From Burkholderiales bacterium (lineage in GTDB: Bacteria; Pseudomonadota; Gammaproteobacteria; Burkholderiales; Burkholderiaceae_C): 7,497 nucleotides of DNA. Location of the stretch: the NCBI GenBank assembly GCA_947458895.1, contig CANHBY010000054.1, forward strand, positions 1 to 7,497, given 5' to 3'. This document shows positions 1 through 5,263 of the stretch, one piece after another. Each line of letters opens with the position of its first letter. The first letter of the stretch is position 1. Under the pieces are notes generated by a model that had not been told where the DNA came from, did not search any database, and saw only the letters and a list, made by a program, of their open reading frames with translations. Made by a program: the position numbers and the translations under genes.

Positions 1-1924
1 ACAGAGGCGAACCGCCAGATGAATAAAGCGCGTTATCGGGCTCGATGAGTGCGCCCATTTCCTGAGCCCGAGCCCACTCTTCGCCTTCGCCTTGGGTCAG
101 CTCGAAGAGCTGAGCGGCGACCTGCTCAAAGCTCTTGACATCTCGGCGCTTGGCATAGACCTCCAGCAGCTTGGAGCGAATGGCCAGCCGGTCGGGATTG
201 CTTCGGACAGCTTCCTTCAAGATTTCTTCGGCTTGAAGGTCTCGCCCGTAAGCCAAGTAGACATCAGCCTCGGCAACCGGGTCGACATCACCAATCGCAT
301 CAATCTGGCTGAGCGAGTAGCTCATGGAAGAGGCTGCCCCGGTTTCGTTGCGGGTGTCAATGTGCTGCCCGCCGCTGCCGCCAAAGAAGGAGTCAGGCTG
401 CAAGCGGCTTTCGAGGAAGGAGGTCTCGCGGCCACCTTTGCGGCCCCGACTACTGAGCCAGTAAATACCGACACCAGCTAACAAAGCGATCAAGCCACCA
501 CCGATCATCAGCACGAGAGAATTATCGCCAAATAGACTCATAGAGGCCGAGGGTTCACTGGCTGGGGCGGCCAGTGTATTTGGGGCCGAGGCAATCTCGG
601 GCGGATTGGGAGTCGCACCTTGAACGTTCACCGAAGGGCTGGAACCTGAGGACTCCGCAGGCAACGGGACAGGGGGCGGCTCTGCCGCTGACGCTGCAGC
701 TGGCGCTGGCGCTGGTACTGGTGCTGGCTCAGTCACCGGTGCCGAGGCTGCCACTGTTGCTGGTGGAGCGACGGGGGCTGCGGGCTCAGTATTTGGCGTC
801 GTGGCTGTCTTGATGCCGCGCAGTTCACGAATGTTTTTGTCCAGTTCGGCCACCCGACCACTGATGGCCTGGGCCTCGCGCTCCTTGGCAATTTGGTCTT
901 CTGCCGATGGCTTGCCATTACGGGCCCCGCCTTGAGCCAAGATCAGCTTGCCTTCAGATGTGTTGGCGGGCTTGGTTTCGCGAACCTCAGCGGTCACTTT
1001 GCCTGAGGCCTTCTTGCCGTCAGCAGAGGGCTTATCTACGACAGGGGCAGAATCGGCCAAGCGCTGAGCGTAGCCACGGAAATCCGCGCTCTGAGCACGA
1101 ATTTCACCGAGTGCTTCTGAGGGCGAAATAGCAGCTGCCTTCAAAGCAGAGGGCACATTCAACACCACTCCCGCCTTCAGACGATTCATGTTGTTGTCGA
1201 TGAATGCGCCCGAATTTTCACGGTGCAATGCCACCAACATCTGCTCGAGAGAAACGCCACCACCCACGCGCTGGCTCGCGATGGACGACAGCGTATCACC
1301 GGACTTGACCCGGTAAGCCGTGTTGCCAGCAGTCTTTTCGGCAGGTGCTCTTTCTGCGGCCGGAGCTGGCGCAGGTTTAGGCCCGCGCACCGCATTGCTG
1401 CCGCCCACATTCGAGCTGCCTCCAGCGGTGCTCACCGAGGGAGCCGGGGGCGACGAGGAAATGGCCACCGGAGCCTCAACTTCCCTGGAAGCAGGTTTCG
1501 AAGGGGGGTCAACCAGCAGAGTGTATTCGCGAACCAAGCGACCAGTTGCCCAATTAAACTCAAGGATCACGTCAATAAAAGGCTCTTGCACCGTGCGGTC
1601 ACTGCTCAAGACGATGACATGTCGGTCACCGCGCCGCTGCAAGTTGACCTGAGTTGCTGGGAGCACAGCGCTGTAATCAACCCCAGCAGCCCGATAAGCC
1701 TCGGGGGAAGCTAACCGCACCTTGAGGCTAGAGGACTCCTCAGAAGAAATCGATGAGACGTCGATTTCTGCTCTCAGGGATTCGCCTAGTACAGATTGCA
1801 CTGTCAAACGCCCCAGTCCCAAAGCCCAGGCGCCCGAAGCAGGCACCAACATGGCAGCAACAGCGACGGATGTCAGCGCAAAGCGGCCAAATTGAAGTGG
1901 ATCTCTTTTCAAAACGTCTCCCAT
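1..1924 (-). CDS. fimV: FimV-family peptidoglycan-binding polar scaffold protein (C-terminus beyond the window)
   Basis: The frame is open from the ATG at 1924-1922 to the window edge, giving 641 codons. FimV is a single-pass inner-membrane protein that binds peptidoglycan and organises polar type IV pilus, secretion and twitching functions. Residues 1-34 look like a signal peptide (basic start, hydrophobic 15-30, AWA before the cut), followed by LGLGRL and the FimV N-terminal domain to about 141. A Ser/Pro/Ala linker precedes a LysM domain at 204-258 (YRVKSGDTL, then NNMNRLKAG). A likely coiled coil spans 342-372, a Pro/Ala-rich linker runs to about 455, and one transmembrane segment lies at 470-490. 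An acidic cytoplasmic part follows, with the conserved TPR-like stretch DPVAEADVYLAYGRD at 548-562 and LFELTQGEGEEWARA near 610. Family members are often 850-950 residues, so roughly the last quarter is missing. There is no good Shine-Dalgarno at the start, and the start choice rests on the signal peptide. Confidence 0.93.
   Translation of the reverse strand, partial: MGDVLKRDPLQFGRFALTSVAVAAMLVPASGAWALGLGRLTVQSVLGESLRAEIDVSSISSEESSSLKVRLASPEAYRAAGVDYSAVLPATQVNLQRRGDRHVIVLSSDRTVQEPFIDVILEFNWATGRLVREYTLLVDPPSKPASREVEAPVAISSSPPAPSVSTAGGSSNVGGSNAVRGPKPAPAPAAERAPAEKTAGNTAYRVKSGDTLSSIASQRVGGGVSLEQMLVALHRENSGAFIDNNMNRLKAGVVLNVPSALKAAAISPSEALGEIRAQSADFRGYAQRLADSAPVVDKPSADGKKASGKVTAEVRETKPANTSEGKLILAQGGARNGKPSAEDQIAKEREAQAISGRVAELDKNIRELRGIKTATTPNTEPAAPVAPPATVAASAPVTEPAPVPAPAPAAASAAEPPPVPLPAESSGSSPSVNVQGATPNPPEIASAPNTLAAPASEPSASMSLFGDNSLVLMIGGGLIALLAGVGIYWLSSRGRKGGRETSFLESRLQPDSFFGGSGGQHIDTRNETGAASSMSYSLSQIDAIGDVDPVAEADVYLAYGRDLQAEEILKEAVRSNPDRLAIRSKLLEVYAKRRDVKSFEQVAAQLFELTQGEGEEWARAQEMGALIEPDNALYSSGGSPL
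699..728. repeat. Five-copy hexanucleotide repeat inside fimV
   Basis: Five tandem copies of a GCTGGC-like hexamer (two exact GCTGGC, then GCTGGT, ACTGGT, GCTGGC). On the coding strand they encode an alternating Pro-Ala stretch at about residues 400-409 of FimV, within its periplasmic linker. Because the unit is six bases, copy-number change would alter linker length without breaking the frame. This is ordinary low complexity for FimV linkers. Confidence 0.7.
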
Positions 1925-2156
1925 CTCGTCAAAACGTGTGTGGTCTCGTAGTCAATCTATTTGGAGAGCTTGCATAGCACGCTGAACGCTCGGTAGAGCT
2001 TAGCCGCCCGCTAGCCATGGCCGCTGTCGAAAGATACCAAGGGATTCGAGGGCCTAAGGCTGACCGGGCTCGAAACAGACTGCATTAAGGGGAATTTACC
2101 CGTGAATTATTGCCCAAAAGCAACCCACAAGCCGATGATGACCGATTTTCGACTCA
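1925..2156 (-). other. Gene-free fimV leader region
   Basis: This 232-base stretch lies between fimV and the palindromic element. I see no plausible coding region, tRNA or clear intrinsic terminator in it. It should carry the fimV promoter and leader, but no -35/-10 pair close to consensus stands out on the minus strand. A TAGATT hexamer about 35 bases upstream of the fimV start lacks a partner. The side facing lolD ends with the left TCA copy of the target-site repeat at 2154-2156. Confidence 0.5.
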
Positions 2157-2182
2157 GGGAGCCTCTGCAAAACCCATCGTGG
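2157..2182 (+). repeat. Left terminal inverted repeat of the palindromic element
   Basis: This 26-base end pairs with 2295-2320 at 24 positions. The two mismatches are at the fifth and twentieth bases from the tip. The core GCCTCTGCAAAACCC is the most conserved part and would be the presumed transposase end site. Confidence 0.75.
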
Positions 2183-2191
2183 ATGATCGCG

Positions 2192-2212
2192 CCGTTCCTA
2201 GATAGGGGATGC
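2192..2212 (+). repeat. Left subterminal inverted-repeat block
   Basis: This 21-base block pairs with 2265-2285 at 20 positions and contains CCGTTCCTAGATAGGG. Its CCTAGATAGG core is itself nearly palindromic. It is separated from the outer repeat by nine bases that do not pair at all, so it looks like a separately conserved site, perhaps for protein binding. Confidence 0.7.
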
Positions 2213-2228
2213 AAGGCGGATTTTGCGG

Positions 2229-2248
2229 CCTGTAGCGGGTGCTACAGG
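2229..2248. repeat. Central perfect hairpin of the element
   Basis: The stem CCTGTAGC pairs exactly with GCTACAGG around a GGGT loop. On neither strand is it directly followed by a T-run, so it is not a standard intrinsic terminator. The adjacent A6 tract at 2250-2255 would be a U-tract only upstream of the hairpin in a lolD-direction transcript. Confidence 0.7.
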
Positions 2249-2264
2249 CAAAAAAGCCAACGCC

Positions 2265-2285
2265 GCATACCCTATCTAGGAACGG
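2265..2285 (-). repeat. Right subterminal inverted-repeat block
   Basis: Inverted partner of 2192-2212 with a single mismatch. It lies at the same distance from its tip as the left block, which is why the element folds without length differences between the arms. Confidence 0.7.
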
Positions 2286-2294
2286 ATGCGGTCC

Positions 2295-2320
2295 CCACGA
2301 GGGGTTTTGCAGAGGTTCCC
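2295..2320 (-). repeat. Right terminal inverted repeat of the palindromic element
   Basis: Inverted partner of 2157-2182. Its tip abuts the TCA at 2321-2323, which is both the right target-site copy and the lolD stop codon read on the minus strand. Confidence 0.75.
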
Positions 2321-3010
2321 TCAGGCGGCGAGGCGCCCTTGCTCCAAACGAAGCAGGCGGTCGCAGCGCAACGCCAAAGTTTCATCGTGTGTCACAACGA
2401 CGGTGGCCATCCCACGATCACGACCAAGCAACAGCAATAAGTCGAATACGGTTTGGGCTGTATTTCGATCCAGGTTACCTGTGGGCTCATCAGCCAATAA
2501 GCAAGAAGGCTGGCCGACCAGGGCGCGCGCGATGGCCACACGCTGGCGCTCGCCACCTGAGAGCTCCGAGGGCCTGTGGTGCAAGCGGTGGCCGAGCCCC
2601 ACCTGCGTCAGAACCGCTTCGGCCTGAGGCAGGGCTAGGTCGCGAGGCATGCGCCGGATGCGCAGGGGCATCGCCACGTTGTCCAAGGCGGTGAATTCCG
2701 GCAGCAAATGATGAAACTGGTAAACGAAGCCCAGATGCTGATTGCGCCATTGGCCTTGCTGACTCGCATTGAGCGTTTGGAATGCTTTCCCATACAAACT
2801 CACCACCCCATGGGTGGGGGCCTCTAACCCCCCCAGCAGGTGCAACAGAGTGCTTTTCCCAGAACCTGAGGCGCCCACGATCGCCACGGTCTGACCCGCT
2901 TGCACATGCAGGTTGACGTTCTGCAGAACCATCACATCCAAGTCACCCTCTTTGAAGCGCTTGGACACGCCCTCAGCGGCAAGCACCACCTGAGCCCCAG
3001 CCTCACTCAT
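2321..3010 (-). CDS. lolD: LolD, ATPase of the lipoprotein-releasing ABC transporter
   Basis: This 229-residue protein has the usual LolD length (about 230). It powers release of outer-membrane lipoproteins from the inner membrane to the carrier LolA, working as a dimer under the LolC/E permease. Walker [10 protein letters not shown] is at 46-54 and the Q-loop Gln at 98, followed by [13 protein letters not shown], typical of LolD and MacB-like ATPases. The signature LSGGERQ is at 150-156, Walker B LLADEPT at 171-177, the D-loop at 179-181 and the switch His at 208. The frame stays open upstream, but I chose the ATG at 3010 because it begins MSEAG just before the conserved strand, has a GGAGG nine bases upstream, and overlaps the lolC end by 8 nt as expected in an operon. 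The TGA stop is the right target copy of the adjacent palindromic element. All catalytic motifs are intact. Confidence 0.95.
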   Translation of the reverse strand: MSEAGAQVVLAAEGVSKRFKEGDLDVMVLQNVNLHVQAGQTVAIVGASGSGKSTLLHLLGGLEAPTHGVVSLYGKAFQTLNASQQGQWRNQHLGFVYQFHHLLPEFTALDNVAMPLRIRRMPRDLALPQAEAVLTQVGLGHRLHHRPSELSGGERQRVAIARALVGQPSCLLADEPTGNLDRNTAQTVFDLLLLLGRDRGMATVVVTHDETLALRCDRLLRLEQGRLAA

Positions 3011-4259
3011 AACGCAGAGCCTCCGCCGGTTGAATGCGGCTGGCGCGCCAGCTTGGGTAGATCGTTGCCACGAAAGCCAAGACCAGCGAAATGAGCACGA
3101 TGGGGATGATGTCATCACGCTGGGGGTCGCTGGGCATGCGCGTGATCAGATAGATACTCGGATCCAGGAAGTTGATGTGAAGCATGCGCTCGATGCCAGA
3201 GACGATGGCATCGACATTAAACGCCACCAGCAGGCCCATGGCCACGCCCGCAAAGGTTCCGATCACGCCGGCCGCAGCGCCCTGAACCATGAAGATTGCC
3301 ATCACCGAGCGCGGGCTGGCACCCAGCGTACGCAGAATGGCAATGTCAGCGCGCTTATCCGTCACCGTCATGACCAGCATGGAAACCAGGTTAAAACTGG
3401 CCACGGCCACGATCAGCGTCAAAATAATGGACATCATGCGCTTTTCAACCTGCACGGCGGCGAACCACTGCTGGTTGGTGCGCGTCCAGTCGCGCACCTG
3501 TACACCCTCGCCGAGCATGGCCTGAAGCTCATGTGACACCTCGCGGGCACGGTGCAGGTCACGCAGCTTCAACTGCACGCCGCTGACGCCCTCCACCCGG
3601 AACAGCTTGGCGGCGTCGTCAATATGAACGAGCGCCAGGGCGCTGTCGTATTGGTAATGCCCAGAGCTAAAGAGCCCCGTGACAGTGAACTGCTTCAGGC
3701 GCGGCATGACACCTGCAGGGGTCAGTTGCCCACTGGGGGCAACCAGCGTCACTTTGTCACCCAGGCGCACACGCAGCTGCCGGGCCAGTTCGCTGCCTAA
3801 CAAAATTCCCCACTCGCCGGGCATCAGGCTCTTCAGGCTGCCGTCAATCACCTGGCCCTCCAAATCCGTGACCTTGATTTCATCGGCAGGCGAGATGCCT
3901 CGCACCATGGCACCCAGAACATCATCGCCCCTGGCAACCAAGGCCTGGGCGGCCACGAAGGGAGCCGCACCAAGGACCTCAGGGTGACGAAGGGCCCCCT
4001 CAGCAACCGTCCCCGGATCACGGAGCGGAGCACCCGAGGCACCCAGCGCCTCCACATGGGCCACCACCGAGAGCATGCGGTCACGAACTTCTTTCTGGAA
4101 ACCATTCATGACTGACAGCACAATGATCAGCGCAGCGACTCCCAGCGCGATCCCCAGCATCGAAATGGCCGAAATGAAAGAGATGAATCCATTGCGGCGC
4201 CCCACCCGACCTGACCGGGTGTAGCGCCATCCAATTTCAAGTTCGTAGGGCCAGCTCAT
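3003..4259 (-). CDS. lolC: LolC/E-type permease of the lipoprotein-releasing transporter
   Basis: This 418-residue inner-membrane protein forms the membrane part of the Lol exporter. Its layout is one N-terminal transmembrane helix (about 26-51), a large periplasmic domain (about 52-272), then three helices at about 275-298, 318-347 and 384-401 (FtsX-like permease fold). [19 protein letters not shown] near the start and [15 protein letters not shown] (301-315), the stretch that contacts the ATPase, are typical of the family. The [13 protein letters not shown] segment at 179-191 resembles the LolC Hook that receives LolA, which LolE lacks. Only one permease gene accompanies lolD here, so the transporter may be a LolD plus homodimeric hybrid permease (called LolF in some bacteria). 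A second copy elsewhere cannot be excluded. It is the first gene of a two-gene operon and overlaps lolD by 8 nt. No clear Shine-Dalgarno precedes the start. Confidence 0.93.
   Translation of the reverse strand: MSWPYELEIGWRYTRSGRVGRRNGFISFISAISMLGIALGVAALIIVLSVMNGFQKEVRDRMLSVVAHVEALGASGAPLRDPGTVAEGALRHPEVLGAAPFVAAQALVARGDDVLGAMVRGISPADEIKVTDLEGQVIDGSLKSLMPGEWGILLGSELARQLRVRLGDKVTLVAPSGQLTPAGVMPRLKQFTVTGLFSSGHYQYDSALALVHIDDAAKLFRVEGVSGVQLKLRDLHRAREVSHELQAMLGEGVQVRDWTRTNQQWFAAVQVEKRMMSIILTLIVAVASFNLVSMLVMTVTDKRADIAILRTLGASPRSVMAIFMVQGAAAGVIGTFAGVAMGLLVAFNVDAIVSGIERMLHINFLDPSIYLITRMPSDPQRDDIIPIVLISLVLAFVATIYPSWRASRIQPAEALRYE
3020..3024 (-). promoter_or_regulatory. Ribosome-binding site of lolD
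   Basis: GGAGG on the minus strand, nine bases before the ATG at 3010 and inside the end of lolC. It fixes the lolD start against the longer upstream reading and suggests coupled translation with lolC. Confidence 0.7.
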
Positions 4260-4275
4260 GGAAGTGGGATGCTAC

Positions 4276-4281
4276 AGGAGG
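4276..4281 (+). promoter_or_regulatory. Strong Shine-Dalgarno-like AGGAGG with no standard start behind it
   Basis: AGGAGG is a strong ribosome-binding sequence, but the first ATG (4304) is 22 bases downstream of it, too far for normal use. At ideal spacing (seven bases) sits ATA at 4289-4291, in frame with that ATG and with no stop between. It may be a relic of a lost start, a site for rare ATA initiation, or chance. Confidence 0.35.
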
Positions 4282-4287
4282 AAGCCA

Positions 4288-4293
4288 GATAAT
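4288..4293 (+). promoter_or_regulatory. Candidate -10 box of the recJ-linked gene
   Basis: GATAAT, five of six matches to TATAAT. Transcription would begin near 4300, about four bases before the ATG at 4304, giving an almost leaderless message, or a leader of about 20 bases if the ATG at 4322 is used. No good -35 lies 16-18 bases upstream, so this is weak evidence. Confidence 0.3.
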
Positions 4294-4303
4294 CGGGAAC
4301 TTA

Positions 4304-5263
4304 ATGTCCCCGCTTCAACCCATGCCTGACGCTGTTCACTACATCATCCCCTTCGCCCATGCCAGCACCGAGGCATGCGCTCGGGCTTTGAGCACGCTTA
4401 AGCTGCCGCGCCTGGGTGCCCTGGCAGCCCGCTGGGCCCTGATCAGCGCAGACGATGGGGATGACTTCTCTCTCTCGCCCCCCCACGAGCGTGCACTGGC
4501 AGCGGCGTATGGTTGGACAGGTGCGGCAGGTGTAATGCCCTTCGCGGCATGGTCGGCTCGCCGAGATGGGATCGACACAGGCGACCTGGCTTGGGGCTTG
4601 CTGACCCCCGCGCACTGGCATGTAGGGCGAGATCACATCACCCTGCTGGACCCCGAATCACTGGCGCTGAATGATCAAGAGTCTCGCGATTTTTTGGACG
4701 CGGTCCGTGAATTGTTCGAGAGCGAAGGTTTCCTGGTCGCCTTTGGCGCCACTGATCGCTGGTATGTTGCCCATGAAAGCCTGGCCAACCTGCCCTGCGC
4801 CAGCATCGACCGCGTGATCGGCCGTAACGTCGATATCTGGCTGCCCTCCGGCCCTCAAGCACGCCTGATCAGAAGGCTGCAAAACGAGGTTCAGATGTTG
4901 CTCTATCGAACCCCCCTGAATGATGATCGACTGGTCAGGGGGCAGCTTTCGGTCAACAGCTTCTGGCTGAGCGGCTGTGGCCGCCACCAACCCTGTGGCG
5001 ACGCCGAAGTGCATGTTCTCGACGCATTACGAGCCCCTGCCCTGCAACAAGACTGGGAAGCCTGGGGCCAGGCTTGGCAATCCCTTGACGCCGATGCGTT
5101 GGCTGGCCTGGCTTCGCAAAGCCATGTGACACTGACACTTTGTGGCGAGCGTGGCTCGGTCTCACTGGCCCATGAGGGCTCTGCCAGCTGGCGCCGTTGG
5201 ACTTCCAGCCTTCTGCAGCGATGGCGCTCACCCTCCCCTGAAATGCTTCTTGGAAATCTCTGA
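4304..5263 (+). CDS. Uncharacterised conserved protein coupled to recJ
   Basis: A 319-residue soluble protein without signal peptide or membrane segment. I recognise it as a conserved betaproteobacterial family of unknown function, sometimes loosely annotated as a phosphoglycerate mutase or regulator. I see no catalytic motif supporting either. Family-typical stretches are FSLSPPHERALA (55-66), GDLAWGLLTPAHW (93-105), LFESEGF (137-143), IGRNVDIWLPSGPQARL (172-188), RRLQNEVQMLL (190-200) and SVNSFWLSGCG (216-226). A Trp-rich part follows at 251-261. It ends in TGATG, sharing one base with the recJ start, so the two are almost certainly co-transcribed and translationally coupled. The start is uncertain: the ATG at 4304 gives MSPLQPMPDA and a second ATG at 4322 gives MPDAVHYIIPFA, which better fits where the conserved IIPFA strand begins. 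Neither has a Shine-Dalgarno at normal distance. Confidence 0.85.
   Translation: MSPLQPMPDAVHYIIPFAHASTEACARALSTLKLPRLGALAARWALISADDGDDFSLSPPHERALAAAYGWTGAAGVMPFAAWSARRDGIDTGDLAWGLLTPAHWHVGRDHITLLDPESLALNDQESRDFLDAVRELFESEGFLVAFGATDRWYVAHESLANLPCASIDRVIGRNVDIWLPSGPQARLIRRLQNEVQMLLYRTPLNDDRLVRGQLSVNSFWLSGCGRHQPCGDAEVHVLDALRAPALQQDWEAWGQAWQSLDADALAGLASQSHVTLTLCGERGSVSLAHEGSASWRRWTSSLLQRWRSPSPEMLLGNL

Larger units (their letters stand above)
2157..2320. mobile_element. 164-bp palindromic MITE-like element
   Basis: The two halves are inverted copies that align without gaps: 80-base arms around a 4-base centre (GGGT at 2237-2240). By hand count 57 of 80 arm positions pair. Matches are blocked: the outer 26 pair at 24, the next 9 at none, the next 21 at 20, the next 16 at 5 and the innermost 8 at all 8. 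Ends start GGGAGCCTCTGCAAAACC on the left and GGGAACCTCTGCAAAACC on the right (reverse complement). A TCA direct repeat flanks it at 2154-2156 and 2321-2323, and can be read as CTCAG because the ends overlap. Terminal inverted repeats, a short target duplication and no transposase fit a non-autonomous element. A 3-bp TNA target is reported for some IS5-family groups, so such a parent is a guess. It lies exactly between the lolD stop and the fimV leader and could end or process lolD transcripts. Confidence 0.75.
4260..4303. promoter_or_regulatory. Divergent 44-bp promoter region between lolC and the recJ-linked gene
   Basis: The start codons of two divergent genes lie only 44 bases apart, so both promoters must overlap here or reach into the coding regions. 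On the plus strand GATAAT at 4288-4293 matches the -10 consensus at five of six positions but has no recognisable -35. On the minus strand TTGAAG and GATTAT with an 18-base spacing are only weak candidates for lolC. Confidence 0.4.

Noticed and set aside
92..481. Plus-strand open frame inside fimV
   Set aside because: It is the shadow of the conserved FimV cytoplasmic region, whose frame on the other strand gives family motifs.
1960..2040. Short inverted repeats and a GCCATGGC palindrome in the fimV leader, considered as operator or riboswitch
   Set aside because: The stems are short and scattered and match no riboswitch or operator layout I can recognise.
2229..2255. Central hairpin plus A-tract as an intrinsic terminator
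   Set aside because: On the plus strand the tract after the stem is A, not T. On the minus strand the T-tract precedes the stem. Neither orientation fits a standard terminator.
2102..2440. Plus-strand open frame crossing the palindromic element and the end of lolD
   Set aside because: It lacks protein-like features, spans unrelated sequence and has no ribosome-binding site. It does not encode a transposase.
3010..3118. Longer N-terminus for LolD starting at 3118
   Set aside because: The extra 36 residues would overlap lolC by over 100 bases and are not family-like. The ATG at 3010 has a good GGAGG and gives normal length.
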